Origin: Novosphingobium sp.
Lineage (GTDB): Bacteria; Pseudomonadota; Alphaproteobacteria; Sphingomonadales; Sphingomonadaceae
NCBI RefSeq assembly: GCF_039595395.1
Contig: NZ_JBCNLP010000006.1
Coordinates: forward strand, 129,001-193,000
Reading direction: 5' to 3'
DNA: 64,000 nucleotides
A program made the position numbers and the translations under genes. Below the pieces are notes generated by a model. That model made no database searches, had not been told where the DNA came from, and saw only the letters and a program-made list of their open reading frames with translations. This document shows positions 34,450 through 43,529 of this stretch, in pieces. How positions within the stretch are numbered: the stretch's first letter is position 1; every line of letters starts with the position of its first letter.

Positions 34450-35721
34450 ATGCAGCGCCGTCTCCCCCGCTCGTTCAATCGGCACCACATCACCGTCGCG
34501 CGAAGGCGCATGGCCGCCCTGGCCGGCGCGGTCCTGCTCGGTCTGGCCGCCATCGCCTTCGCCCGGCTTGGCGAGATCGCGCAGAGCCTGTTCATCCGCC
34601 TGAGCGTCGCTTTCCCCATGGTGCCTTTCGTGCTCACCCCGGCCATGTTTGCCGGTGTGGTCTGGATGACGCGCCGCTGGTGGCCTGCGGCGCGCGGCTC
34701 GGGCATTCCGCAAGTGATGGCCGCCAGCCACGACCCGGAAGCCCAAAAGCAGGGCAATCTTGTCTCCCTGCGCACGGCTCTGGCCAAATTCGGCTGCACG
34801 CTGGCCATGTTGCTGAGCGGCGGCTCGGTGGGGCGTGAAGGCCCCACGGTGCAAATCAGCGCCGCGCTGATGGTGGCGGTGCATCGCTGGCTGCGGGTGC
34901 CGGTCTCCGCAGGGATCATCATCGCGGGCGGCGCGGCGGGCGTGGCGGCGGCGTTCAACACGCCGCTGGCGGGCGTGGCCTTCGCCATTGAGGAGCTGGC
35001 CTCCGCCTTCGAGCAGAAGGTCGCCGTGCTGGTGATGGCCGCCGTGATGATCTCGGGCCTCGTCAGCCTGGGCCTGACCGGCGACTATGTCTATTTCGGC
35101 GCCATGAGCGGCGCCATGCCGCTCAAGACCATGCTGATGGTCGCGCCGGTGGCGGGCATTCTGGGCGGCCTGGCGGGCGGCGGCTTTTCCCGCTCCCTGA
35201 TCGCCATGGGCCAGTCACCCAACAGGGTGTTGATGCAGATCCGTTCGCATCCGATCCTACTGGCAGCGGCTTGCGGCTTGATCGTCGCCACCACCGGCTG
35301 GCTGAGCCACGGGCTGAGCTGGGGCACCGGCTATGAGACAACCCGCCATCTGCTGATGGGCCAGACGGCTCCCGTCATCTTCGGCCCGGCGAAATTCATT
35401 GCCACGATCGCCACCGCGCTGAGCGGCGCGCCCGGCGGCATTTTCGCCCCCTCGCTGTCGGTCGGTGCCGGGCTTGGCCAGTTGATCGCCATGCTCTTTC
35501 CGGGCAGCTCGGCGGGGGCCATCGTGCTGCTGGGCATGGTGGGCTATTTCACCGGCGTGGTGCGCGCACCGATGACGTCGGTGATCATCATGATGGAGAT
35601 GACGGCGGACCGCACCATGATCCTGCCCTTGTTCGCGACGGCTCTTATCGCGGACGCCGTGAGTGCAATGGTGTGCCGCGAAAAGCTCTATCATGCCCTT
35701 TCCCGGCCATTCATGGCCTGA
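34450..35721 (+). CDS. ClC-family chloride channel/antiporter
   Basis: A 423-residue integral membrane protein of the CLC family with about ten or more hydrophobic helices. The three anion-pathway signatures are present: GSGIPQ, GREGPT (gating glutamate E130) and GGIFAPSLSVGAGLG. AFAIEEL carries the internal proton glutamate that marks Cl-/H+ exchangers rather than channels. The later GYFTGVVRAPMTSVIIMMEMT is also standard. No CBS domains follow. Such proteins help with acid stress or anion balance and are often found beside metal-resistance genes. It is divergent from prkA and followed by a metal-sensing repressor on the other strand. Confidence 0.92.
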   Translation: MQRRLPRSFNRHHITVARRRMAALAGAVLLGLAAIAFARLGEIAQSLFIRLSVAFPMVPFVLTPAMFAGVVWMTRRWWPAARGSGIPQVMAASHDPEAQKQGNLVSLRTALAKFGCTLAMLLSGGSVGREGPTVQISAALMVAVHRWLRVPVSAGIIIAGGAAGVAAAFNTPLAGVAFAIEELASAFEQKVAVLVMAAVMISGLVSLGLTGDYVYFGAMSGAMPLKTMLMVAPVAGILGGLAGGGFSRSLIAMGQSPNRVLMQIRSHPILLAAACGLIVATTGWLSHGLSWGTGYETTRHLLMGQTAPVIFGPAKFIATIATALSGAPGGIFAPSLSVGAGLGQLIAMLFPGSSAGAIVLLGMVGYFTGVVRAPMTSVIIMMEMTADRTMILPLFATALIADAVSAMVCREKLYHALSRPFMA

Positions 35722-35855
35722 TGCCCAATGAGCTGGGGCTGCTTCCCCTGACTTTTCTGCTTTGGCGGGCGATGCGTTCTGTCACCTGAACGAAGCGCCG
35801 CTCGCAAGGAGCGGGCTTCGAGGTCCGGCGTTTCGGCTTTGTCAGCGGACGCGGA

Positions 35856-36125
35856 TCACCAATATTTCGAGATGGCCCGGAACTCCTCGATCGCCTGCTG
35901 AGGACCGTTCCCTTCTTCGGCATGAACCAGACAATGGTCGATATGCTCGTTGATCAGCTCGCGCTTGGCGCTGGCGATGGCGTTTTCGACGGCCTGCATC
36001 TGCTGGGCAACATCGACGCAGGAGCGCTCTTCCTCGATCATGGTGACGATGCTGCGCAAATGCCCCGCCGCCCGGTTGAGGCGCAGGATGATTTTGGGAT
36101 GGGAGCTATGTTGATGGTGGGCCAT
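35856..36125 (-). CDS. RcnR/DmeR (CsoR-superfamily) metal-sensing repressor
   Basis: An 89-residue all-helical DNA-binding protein, MAHHQHSSHPKIILRLNRAAGHLRSIVTMIEEERSCVDVAQQMQAVENAIASAKRELINEHIDHCLV. The N-terminal His-rich MxHxHxSHP, the central cysteine (EERSCVD) and the later His (EHIDHCL) match the Ni/Co-sensing RcnR/DmeR branch of the CsoR superfamily. Apo-protein represses a metal exporter; metal binding releases it. Start at 36125; a longer start at 36164 is less likely. It is divergent from an MFS exporter at 36236, and two G-tract palindromes lie between. The operator type (C5-6/G5-6 flanked by TAT/ATA) agrees with that family. Confidence 0.9.
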   Translation of the reverse strand: MAHHQHSSHPKIILRLNRAAGHLRSIVTMIEEERSCVDVAQQMQAVENAIASAKRELINEHIDHCLVHAEEGNGPQQAIEEFRAISKYW

Positions 36126-36183
36126 GCGGCCTTGTCCCACAAGGAACGGGCGCCGTCGAGCCATGGCGCGGCATGGGTGAAAA

Positions 36184-36227
36184 ATATCCCCCTGGGGGGA
36201 TAGACAGCTATCCCCCCAGGGGGATAT
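36184..36227. promoter_or_regulatory. Double G-tract palindrome, operator of the RcnR/DmeR-type repressor
   Basis: Two 18-bp perfect dyads, TATCCCCCTGGGGGGATA (36185-36202) and TATCCCCCCAGGGGGATA (36209-36226), are themselves inverted copies of each other, so the 44-bp block ATATCC...GGATAT is a large palindrome around GACAGC. G-tract operators with TA-rich flanks are the known type for RcnR and its relatives. The block lies 58 bp before the repressor and 8 bp before the exporter start, so it overlaps the exporter's 5' leader and likely both promoters. Confidence 0.85.
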
Positions 36228-36235
36228 GAGGGGGC

Positions 36236-37441
36236 ATGCTCGCTGTTCTCGCCAACCGCACCTATCGGCACCTGTTCCTGGCGCAGATCATTGCGCTGGT
36301 GGGGACCGGGCTGGCCACCGTGGCGCTGGGCCTGCTGGCCTATGACATCGCCGGCAGTCAGGCCGGCGCGGTGCTGGGCACGGCTCTGGCGATCAAGATG
36401 ATCGCCTATATCGGCGTCGCCCCGCTGGCCGGAGCTTTCGCCGATCGCGTGCCGCGCCGTGCGCTGCTGGTCGCCATGGATCTGGCTCGGGCCTGCGTGG
36501 CCCTCAGCCTGCCTTTTGTGACACAGGTCTGGCAGGTCTATGTGCTGATCTTCGTGCTGCAATCGGCATCGGCTGCTTTTACGCCCACCTTTCAGGCCAC
36601 GATCCCCGATGTGCTGCCCGATGAGCAGGATTATACGCGGGCCCTGTCGCTCTCGCGCCTGGCCTATGACATGGAAAGCCTGACCAGCCCGATGCTGGCC
36701 GCCGCCCTGCTGACGGTGATGAGCTATCACTGGCTGTTTTCAGGCACGGTGATCGGTTTTATCGGCTCGGCGCTGCTGGTCGTGTCGACCATCCTGCCGC
36801 GTGCCGAACCCGCATCGCATGAGGGGGGCGTCTATGCCCGCACCACAAGAGGCGCCCGCCTGTATCTGGGCACGCCGCGCCTGCGCGGCCTGCTGGCCTT
36901 GACGCTGGCCGCCGCTGCCGCCAGCGCCATGGTCATCGTCAACACGGTGGTGATCGTGCGCGGGCTGGGGCTTGGGCAGAGCGAGGTGGCGCTCACGCTG
37001 GCTGCTTTCGGATCGGGCTCGATCCTCACCGCGCTTGCCCTGCCGCGTATCCTCGATCGCGTGGCGGACCGCACGGTGATGCTGCTGGCGGCGGTGGGCA
37101 TGGTGCTGATGCTGGCGCTGCTGGCGGCGGTGACCGCCTCGATGCGGCATGGCACGCCCTATTGGCATGTGCTGCTGCTGGGTTGGCTGTTTCTGGGCAT
37201 TGCCTATTCGGCAAGCGTCACCCCTTCGGGACGCTTGCTGCGCCGCTCGGGCGAGGCTGCCGATCGTCCCGCGCTTTTCGCGGCACAATTCGCGCTCAGC
37301 CATGCCTGCTGGCTGATCTGCTATCCGCTGGTGGGGCTGATCGGCGCGCGCATCGGGATGGCGGCCGCCTTCGGCGCCATGGCTGTGATGGCCGCCATCG
37401 GCACTGTGGCGGCGATGCTGCTCTGGCCATCGCGGTCATGA
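36236..37441 (+). CDS. MFS exporter, Ni/Co efflux (NreB-like)
   Basis: A 401-residue major-facilitator protein with about 12 hydrophobic helices. N-terminal NRTYRHLFLAQIIALVGTGLATVALGLLAYDIAG and motif A (ADRVPRRALLVAMD) match the NreB/NrsD-like Ni(II)/Co(II) exporters of sphingomonads and cyanobacteria. It lacks a His-rich C-terminal tail (ends LLWPSRS). AGGGGG precedes the ATG by two bases inside the edge of the operator. Regulation by the divergent RcnR/DmeR-type repressor is expected: induction by nickel or cobalt. Metal choice is inferred from the repressor family. Confidence 0.8.
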   Translation: MLAVLANRTYRHLFLAQIIALVGTGLATVALGLLAYDIAGSQAGAVLGTALAIKMIAYIGVAPLAGAFADRVPRRALLVAMDLARACVALSLPFVTQVWQVYVLIFVLQSASAAFTPTFQATIPDVLPDEQDYTRALSLSRLAYDMESLTSPMLAAALLTVMSYHWLFSGTVIGFIGSALLVVSTILPRAEPASHEGGVYARTTRGARLYLGTPRLRGLLALTLAAAAASAMVIVNTVVIVRGLGLGQSEVALTLAAFGSGSILTALALPRILDRVADRTVMLLAAVGMVLMLALLAAVTASMRHGTPYWHVLLLGWLFLGIAYSASVTPSGRLLRRSGEAADRPALFAAQFALSHACWLICYPLVGLIGARIGMAAAFGAMAVMAAIGTVAAMLLWPSRS

Positions 37442-37482
37442 CGGCCTTGCCGCGCTCCCGAGTCGGCACTAGGCTGCCTGTC

Positions 37483-37815
37483 ATGAGGGCATTTCGCTCA
37501 TCCGCGCTGTTGGGGGCGCTGGCGCTGCTGGCCGTGCTGGGGATGAGCCTTGCCGCAGGTTGGCACAGTGCCGCTTTCCACGATGACGATGCCGCCCATG
37601 TCGCGGCTCTGGATCACCACGACAGCACGGGCCATGATGACCCTGACAGCGGCGTGCATCTGGTCGCCCATGCCATCGGACACTGGTTCGTGACGCCGCC
37701 GCTGGCGGTAACGCCGCGTTTGTGGACCAGCGGCCTGCATCTTCGCCTGCTGCGCGAAACGCCTTTGCTCAGCGGTATCCCTGGCGCCACACCGCTGCGA
37801 CCTCCCTCGCTCTGA
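37483..37815 (+). CDS. Small His-rich periplasmic protein upstream of czcC (CzcI-like)
   Basis: A 110-residue protein with a signal or anchor helix (SSALLGALALLAVLGMSLAAG) and a His/Asp-rich metal-binding stretch (WHSAAFHDDDAAHVAALDHHDSTGHDDPDSGVHLVAHAIGHWF). Short proteins of this kind precede czcC in many metal-resistance operons, where CzcI is thought to modulate induction or carry metal. The start at 37483 lacks a clear ribosome-binding site. A 59-bp gap separates it from czcC. Sequence similarity to CzcI itself is weak; the name rests on position, size and histidines. Confidence 0.65.
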   Translation: MRAFRSSALLGALALLAVLGMSLAAGWHSAAFHDDDAAHVAALDHHDSTGHDDPDSGVHLVAHAIGHWFVTPPLAVTPRLWTSGLHLRLLRETPLLSGIPGATPLRPPSL

Positions 37816-37874
37816 TCCTTCGCCGCCCGCGCAGCCGCGCAGGCGGGAGACGTGTCTCGTGAAGGATCATCATC

Positions 37875-39134
37875 ATGACCGACCATTCCGGTCGACGGCG
37901 CAGTCTTGCGCCGATCGGCATGCTCGCCGCGACAATGCTGGCGGGCTCGGCGCTGGCTGAACCGGCGCCACCTTTCGCGCAGCTTCTGCGGCAGGCCCAG
38001 CAATCGCCGCATGTCGAGGCGTTGCAATCCGATGTCGAGCGGGCACAGGGGCTGGCCGTGCAGGCTCGCGCCCGTCCCAATCCCACCGTCAGCCTTTATG
38101 GCGAGAATTTCGCCGGTTCGGCGCCTTACAACGGCTTTGGCGGCACGCAGACGACGTTTCAGGTCAATCAGCCGCTCGAACTGGGCGGCAAGCGCACCGC
38201 ACGGATCGAGGCGGGGCAGGCGGGCGTCACCGCCGCCCGGTTGCGCAGCCAGGAAGGCCGCCTGACCTACGCTTTCGATCTGGCCCGCGCCTATGCCTCG
38301 GTCGAGATCGCCGACAAGCGCATCGAACTGGCCGAGGATGAGGTGGAGGAAGCCACCGCCGATCTCATGCTGGCCCGCGCTCTGGTGGCCTCGGGCAAGG
38401 AGGCGCGGCTGCGGTCGCTTCAGGCTGAAACGGAGCTGAACACGCTTCAGGCCGACCTTGTGGTCACACAGGCCAATCGCAAGGCCGCGCTCCTGCGCCT
38501 GTCCGCTCTGGCCGGTGTCGAGACGCCCTTCACGGCGCTTGGCGAGTCCCTGCTCGAACGCCAGTCCTCGCGCCCGGCGATGGGGCCGATCGACCCGATG
38601 CAGATGGCCATGGTCCGCGTCGCCGAAGCGGAGGGCGATGCCGCAAGGCGCCGCGTCACGCTTCAGCGCAAGGCGGCCATCCCTGATGTCACCATGCAGT
38701 TCGGGGTGCGGCGGCTGGAGCAGGAGCGCTCCAACGCGCTGGTCGCGGGGATTTCCGTGCCGCTTCATCTTTTCGACCGCAACCGGGGCAACATTGTCGC
38801 GGCGCAGGCGGAGGAACGCGGCGCGCAGGCCCGGCTGGCCGATGCCAGGCTGGAAGCCAGAGCCGAGGTCGAGGCTGGCCAAGCCCTGCTGGAAGCCGCA
38901 GAAGCGCGGGCACAGGCAACGGCCAGAACGCTGGCGACAGCGGAAGAAACCTACCGGCTGGCGCGGATCGCTTATGAGGCGGGCAAGTCCCCGCTGATCG
39001 AACTGCTCGCCGCCCGTCATGGGCTGGGTGTTGCGCGTGGCGTCCGGCTCGATGCCAGTGCCGCCAGCCTTGATGCCCGTGCCAATCTTGCCCGCCTGCA
39101 AGGGCTCACGATTACCGGAGAACCGGTCCAATGA
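37875..39134 (+). CDS. czcC: CzcC-type TolC-family outer-membrane efflux protein
   Basis: A 419-residue outer-membrane factor of the heavy-metal RND efflux type. N-terminal signal (APIGMLAATMLAGSALA), then two repeats of the OEP domain with long helices: ARARPNPTVSLYGENFAG, QVNQPLELGGKRTARIEAGQA and, in the second half, ISVPLHLFDRNRGNIVAAQAEERGAQ with RLARIAYEAGKSPLIELLAARHGL. It should form a trimeric channel across the outer membrane for CzcB-CzcA. Its stop overlaps czcB (ATGA). Confidence 0.88.
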   Translation: MTDHSGRRRSLAPIGMLAATMLAGSALAEPAPPFAQLLRQAQQSPHVEALQSDVERAQGLAVQARARPNPTVSLYGENFAGSAPYNGFGGTQTTFQVNQPLELGGKRTARIEAGQAGVTAARLRSQEGRLTYAFDLARAYASVEIADKRIELAEDEVEEATADLMLARALVASGKEARLRSLQAETELNTLQADLVVTQANRKAALLRLSALAGVETPFTALGESLLERQSSRPAMGPIDPMQMAMVRVAEAEGDAARRRVTLQRKAAIPDVTMQFGVRRLEQERSNALVAGISVPLHLFDRNRGNIVAAQAEERGAQARLADARLEARAEVEAGQALLEAAEARAQATARTLATAEETYRLARIAYEAGKSPLIELLAARHGLGVARGVRLDASAASLDARANLARLQGLTITGEPVQ

Positions 39135-40291
39135 ACCAGAAAAACAAGCTCTATGTCGGCGGCGCTCTCGGGTTGGCCGTTGCAGCCACGCTCGGCTTCG
39201 GTGCCGCCCGCCTGACTCAGCCGGTCCCCGCCGCGCCCCAGACGGACAACAAGCCTGCCGCCCCCGGCGATAGCGTCACCATGTCCGCGCAGGATGTCGG
39301 CCAGTCGCAGATCACGGTGGCTCCGGCGATGACGGGCGCGCTCGATGCGGCCGTTATGGCCTCGGCCACGGTGGAGGCCATGCCCGATGCGCAGGCCGTG
39401 TTGACGGCCCATGCCCCCGGCACGGTCACCCGCATCCTCAAGCGCATTGGCGATCCGGTGCGCGCGGGGGAGGTGCTGCTGCTGGTCGAAAGCCGCGATG
39501 CCTCGCAGATCGCGGGGGATCAGGCGGCGGCGGCGGCCCGTGTCGCTCTGGCCCGGCAGCAGGCGGCGCGCGAGCAGTCGCTGGTGGCGCAGGGCGTGTC
39601 GGCCCGCGCCGATTATGAAACCGCTCAGGCCAATCTCGCGGTGGCTCAGGCCGAGGCGCGCCGCGCCGCCGGGGCGGCCGGGGCCGTGCGCCTGGCGCGC
39701 GATGGCCGCAGCGTGGCGGTGGTCAGCCCGATCAGCGGGCGGATCACGGCGCTCCCGGCCAATCTGGGGCAGTTTGTCCCGGCGGAGACCGAGCTGGTCC
39801 GCGTCGCCGATCCTCGCCGCATCCAGATCACGGCCAGCCTGCCGGTCAGCGATGCCGCGCGGGTGCGCACCGGGGACAAGGTGGAACTGACGAGCGGCGA
39901 TGGCGGGAAAATCGAGGGGCGCGTGCGCTCATCGACCGGCGTGGCCACGGCCGATACAAGATCGGCCACGGTGGTGATCGAACCTTCGGGCGGCTCTTTC
40001 GTGCCGGGGCAACTGGCGCAGGTGCGTATTTTCGCCTCCGGGCTGGCCGATGGCGGCGGCGTGAAAAGCGGCGTGATCGTGCCGCAGGACGCGGTGCAGA
40101 CGCTGGGGGATCGCTCGGTGGTCTTCGTGCGGACGGCCAATGGCTTCAAGGCGCGCCCCGTGCAGATCGGCAGCCGGGGTGAGGGGCTGGTCTCCATCGC
40201 TTCGGGGCTGAGTGCCCGGACGAAGATCGCCACCAGCAATGCCTTCCTGCTGAAGGCCGAGATCGAGAAGAGCGAAGGAGGCGACGAATGA
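39131..40291 (+). CDS. czcB: CzcB-type RND periplasmic adaptor
   Basis: A 386-residue membrane-fusion protein. N-terminal anchor/signal (KNKLYVGGALGLAVAATLGFG), lipoyl/hairpin region (AHAPGTVTRILKRIGDPVRAGEVLLLVESRDA, then an alpha-hairpin of QQAAREQSLVAQGVSARADYETAQANLAVAQ), beta-barrel part (VSPISGRITALPANLGQFVPAETELVRVADPRRIQI) and C-terminal IVPQDAVQTLGDRSVVFVRTANG. It links CzcC and CzcA and may hand over metal. Overlaps both neighbours by 4 bp, which shows strict co-translation. Confidence 0.9.
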   Translation: MNQKNKLYVGGALGLAVAATLGFGAARLTQPVPAAPQTDNKPAAPGDSVTMSAQDVGQSQITVAPAMTGALDAAVMASATVEAMPDAQAVLTAHAPGTVTRILKRIGDPVRAGEVLLLVESRDASQIAGDQAAAAARVALARQQAAREQSLVAQGVSARADYETAQANLAVAQAEARRAAGAAGAVRLARDGRSVAVVSPISGRITALPANLGQFVPAETELVRVADPRRIQITASLPVSDAARVRTGDKVELTSGDGGKIEGRVRSSTGVATADTRSATVVIEPSGGSFVPGQLAQVRIFASGLADGGGVKSGVIVPQDAVQTLGDRSVVFVRTANGFKARPVQIGSRGEGLVSIASGLSARTKIATSNAFLLKAEIEKSEGGDE

Positions 40292-43200
40292 TCGCCCGCA
40301 TCCTTGCGCTCTCGGTCCGCCAGCGCTGGCTGGTGGCGGCGCTCACCCTGCTGGTGGTCGGTTTCGGGGTGATGCAGATCATGCGTCTGCCGATCGATGC
40401 CGTGCCCGATGTCACCAATCGTCAGGTGCAGATCAGCACCTTTGCTCCCACGCTGGGGCCGGTCGACATCGAAAAGCAGGTCACCTTCCCGGTCGAGACG
40501 GCGCTGGCGGGCATTCGCGGCCTGACCATGACCCGCTCCTTCTCGCGCAATGGCTTCAGCCAGGTGACGGCGGTGTTCACCGATGCCACCGACATCTATT
40601 TCGCCCGCCAGCAGGTGAGCGAGCGGCTCAATCAGGCCAAGGACAGTTTTCCCGCCGGGATCCAGCCCACGCTGTCCCCGCTCAGCACCGGGCTTGGCGA
40701 GATTTTCTTCTATTCCATCGCTTTCCGCCATCCCGACGGCAAGGGCGCGACCATCGCCAACGACAAGGCGGGATGGCAGTCGGATGGCAGCTATCTCACC
40801 CCCGAGGGCGAGCGGCTGACCACCGAACTGGAAAAGGCGGCCTATCTGCGCACCGTGCAGGACTGGATCATCCGCCCGCAGATGCGCAATGTCGAGGGCG
40901 TCGCCGGGGTCGATTCCAACGGCGGCTATGTGAAGCAATATCTGGTCGAACCCAATCTGACGGCGCTGACGACCTATGGCCTGTCCATCACCGAACTGGC
41001 GGCCGCGCTGGAACGCGCCAATGTCTCGGCGGGATCGAACTATGTGCGCCGCGCGGGGGAAAGCTTTCTGATCCGCGCCGATGCCCGTCTGAAATCCATC
41101 GCGGATATTCAGGAGGCCGTGGTGGCCACGCGCGGCGGCGTGCCGGTGCGCGTGAAGGATGTCGGCCAGGTGGTGATCGGCGGAGCGGTGCGCACCGGTT
41201 CGGGCAGCCTGATGGGGTCGGAAGCGGTGATCTCCACCGTGCTGATGCTGGTGGGCGAGAACAGCCGGGTCGTCGCCAACCGGGCCAGCGACAAGCTGAC
41301 CGAGGTGAACCGCGCCCTGCCGCCCGATGTCTTTGCCGAGCCGGTCTACAACCGCTCCAAGCTGGTCAATGCCACCATCGCCACGGTCAGCAAGAATCTG
41401 GTGGAAGGGGCCTTGCTGGTCATCGTGGTGCTGTTCCTGCTGCTGGGCAACATTCGCGCCGCGCTGATCACGGCGGCGGTGATCCCGGTGACGATGCTGA
41501 TGACCGCCTCGGGCATGAACGGTCTGGGCGTCTCGGGCAATCTGATGAGCCTAGGCGCGCTCGATTTCGGGCTGATCGTCGATGGCGCGGTGATCGTCGT
41601 GGAGAACACGCTGCGCCATCTCGCCGAGCGGCAGGAGCATGAGGGCCGCCTGCTGACGCTGAAGGAGCGCATGGAGGAAACCATCGCCTCGGCCACCGCC
41701 ATGGTGCGCCCGACGGTCTATGGCCAGCTCATCATCTTTCTTGTCTTTGTGCCGTTGCTCACCTTTCAGGGGGTGGAGGGCAAGACCTTCTCGCCCATGG
41801 CGATCACGCTGATGATCGCGCTGGCTTCGGCTTTCGTGCTCTCGATCACCTTCGTGCCCGCGATGACGGCCATTCTGATCTCGGGCAGGGTCAGCGAAAG
41901 CGAGGTCAGGCCCGTGCTGTGGTTCAAACAGCGCTATGCCCCATGGCTGGAGAAGGCCGTGGCAAGGCCCATGCCTTTCATTCTGGGCGGGGCAGGGGTG
42001 TTTGTCGCGGCGGTGCTGGGCTTTGGCCTGCTGGGGCAGGAGTTCATGCCTCAGCTTGACGAGAAGGACATCACCGTCACCAATTTCCGCGTGCCCTCCG
42101 CCTCGATTGATCAGTCGACGCAGATGCAGATGCAGATCGAGAATGCCCTGAAAAGCCTGCCCGAGGTGGCGCTGGTCTTTTCCAAGAACGGCAATGCCGA
42201 TCTGGGCACCGATCCCATGCCGCCCAACGCTTCCGACACCTATGTCATTCCCAAGCCCGAGAAGGAGTGGCCCGCCGATGTCAAAAGCAAGGCCGATATC
42301 CTGCGCCACATCGAGGAGAAGATGAAGCCGCTGATCGGCAACCGGACCGAAATCCAGCAGCCGATCCAGATGCGCTTCAACGAGCTGATCGCGGGCGTGC
42401 GCGCCGATGTGGCGGTCAAGCTCTATGGCGACGATCTCGACCAGATGACCGTGCAGGCCCAGCGCATCGCCGGCATTCTGCGCAAGATCCCCGGCGCGGG
42501 CGATGTCAGCGCCGAACAGACGGCGGGGGCGCCGACCTTCGATGTGAAGATCGACCGCATGGCCGCCGCCCGTTTCGGCCTCTCCGTGCAGGAGGTGGCC
42601 GATACGGTTGCCTCGGCGCTGGGCGGACGCGAGGCGGGGCTGCTGTTCGAAGGCGATCGGCGTTTTGCGGTGGTGGTGCGTCTGCCCGATGTGCAGCGCG
42701 ACGATCTGGAGGTGCTGGGTTCGATCCCGATCATGCTTCCGGCGGCCGAGGGGCAGATCGCAAGATCGATCCCGCTGCGCGAGGTGGCGCGTTTCAGCTA
42801 CACGCAGGGTCTCAACCAGATCAGCCGCGAGAATGGCAAGCGCATGGTGACCGTGCAGGTCAATGTGCGCGGGCGCGATCTGGGCGGCTTCGTGAAGGAG
42901 GCGCAGCGCAAGGTCGAGGCCATCGATCTGCCCCCCGGCATGTACACCGGCCGGGGCGGCACCTTTGAAAGCCTGCAATCGGCGCGGCTGCGGCTGATGC
43001 TGGTGGTGCCGGTCTGCTTTGCCGCGATCTATGGCCTGCTCTATCTGGCGCTGGGCGGATTTGCCCCTGCGGGCATCGTGTTCAGCGCGGTGCCGATGGC
43101 GCTGGCGGGCGGGGTCTTTGCCCTGCTGCTGCGCGGCATTCCCTTCTCGATCACGGCGGCGGTGGGGTTCATCGCGCTGTCGGGCGTGGCGGTGCTCAAC

Positions 43201-43482
43201 GGTCTGGTGATGATGGAGGCGATCCGCCGCCATCAGAGCGAGGGCGCGCAGGACGAGCAGGCGATCATCGGCGGCGCCATGGAGCGGGTCAGGCCGGTGC
43301 TGATGACCGCGCTGGTCGCCAGCCTTGGCTTTGTGCCCATGGCGCTGGCCACCGGCACCGGCGCCGAGGTGCAGCGCCCGCTGGCCACGGTGGTGATCGG
43401 CGGGCTGGTGACCTCGACCGCGCTGACGTTGTTGGTGTTGCCCGCCATCACCGCCTGGGTCGGTCGCATGCGGCGCGGGTGA
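40288..43482 (+). CDS. czcA: CzcA-family heavy-metal RND efflux pump
   Basis: A 1064-residue inner-membrane RND proton/metal antiporter with 12 helices and two large periplasmic loops. N-terminal VVGFGVMQIMRLPIDAVPDVTNRQVQI and the helix-4 proton-relay motif DFGLIVDGAVIVVEN (D426, D432, E439, equivalent to CzcA D402, D408, E415) place it in the divalent-cation (HME1/2: Co, Zn, Cd, Ni) branch, not the Cu/Ag CusA branch. It pumps metal from periplasm or cytoplasm out through CzcC. Full length. A strong hairpin follows the stop. The exact metal range cannot be read from the sequence. Confidence 0.93.
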   Translation: MIARILALSVRQRWLVAALTLLVVGFGVMQIMRLPIDAVPDVTNRQVQISTFAPTLGPVDIEKQVTFPVETALAGIRGLTMTRSFSRNGFSQVTAVFTDATDIYFARQQVSERLNQAKDSFPAGIQPTLSPLSTGLGEIFFYSIAFRHPDGKGATIANDKAGWQSDGSYLTPEGERLTTELEKAAYLRTVQDWIIRPQMRNVEGVAGVDSNGGYVKQYLVEPNLTALTTYGLSITELAAALERANVSAGSNYVRRAGESFLIRADARLKSIADIQEAVVATRGGVPVRVKDVGQVVIGGAVRTGSGSLMGSEAVISTVLMLVGENSRVVANRASDKLTEVNRALPPDVFAEPVYNRSKLVNATIATVSKNLVEGALLVIVVLFLLLGNIRAALITAAVIPVTMLMTASGMNGLGVSGNLMSLGALDFGLIVDGAVIVVENTLRHLAERQEHEGRLLTLKERMEETIASATAMVRPTVYGQLIIFLVFVPLLTFQGVEGKTFSPMAITLMIALASAFVLSITFVPAMTAILISGRVSESEVRPVLWFKQRYAPWLEKAVARPMPFILGGAGVFVAAVLGFGLLGQEFMPQLDEKDITVTNFRVPSASIDQSTQMQMQIENALKSLPEVALVFSKNGNADLGTDPMPPNASDTYVIPKPEKEWPADVKSKADILRHIEEKMKPLIGNRTEIQQPIQMRFNELIAGVRADVAVKLYGDDLDQMTVQAQRIAGILRKIPGAGDVSAEQTAGAPTFDVKIDRMAAARFGLSVQEVADTVASALGGREAGLLFEGDRRFAVVVRLPDVQRDDLEVLGSIPIMLPAAEGQIARSIPLREVARFSYTQGLNQISRENGKRMVTVQVNVRGRDLGGFVKEAQRKVEAIDLPPGMYTGRGGTFESLQSARLRLMLVVPVCFAAIYGLLYLALGGFAPAGIVFSAVPMALAGGVFALLLRGIPFSITAAVGFIALSGVAVLNGLVMMEAIRRHQSEGAQDEQAIIGGAMERVRPVLMTALVASLGFVPMALATGTGAEVQRPLATVVIGGLVTSTALTLLVLPAITAWVGRMRRG

Positions 43483-43487
43483 GATGA

Positions 43488-43518
43488 AGAGGGCGGGTGG
43501 ATGCGCCACCCGCCCTCT
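43488..43518. terminator. Bidirectional hairpin between czcA and copD
   Basis: A 13-bp perfect stem (43488-43500 with 43506-43518), core AGGGCGGGTGG / CCACCCGCCCT around ATGCG, in the 47-bp gap between two convergent genes. It should separate the czc and cop transcripts. There is no clear T-run on either side. Confidence 0.7.
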
Positions 43519-43529
43519 CATATCCGGGA

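Noticed and set aside
35762..35953. Small plus-strand frame after the ClC gene
   Set aside because: No ribosome-binding site, low-complexity translation, and overlap with the metal-sensing repressor gene.
36184..36227. G-tract palindromes as a transcription terminator or mobile-element end
   Set aside because: They lie between divergent genes, 8 bp before a start codon, and match the operator type of the adjacent repressor; no duplicated target site or transposase is present.
40288..43482. Calling the RND pump CusA (Cu/Ag type) because of nearby copper genes
   Set aside because: The helix-4 motif DFGLIVDGA...VEN is of the divalent-cation CzcA type.
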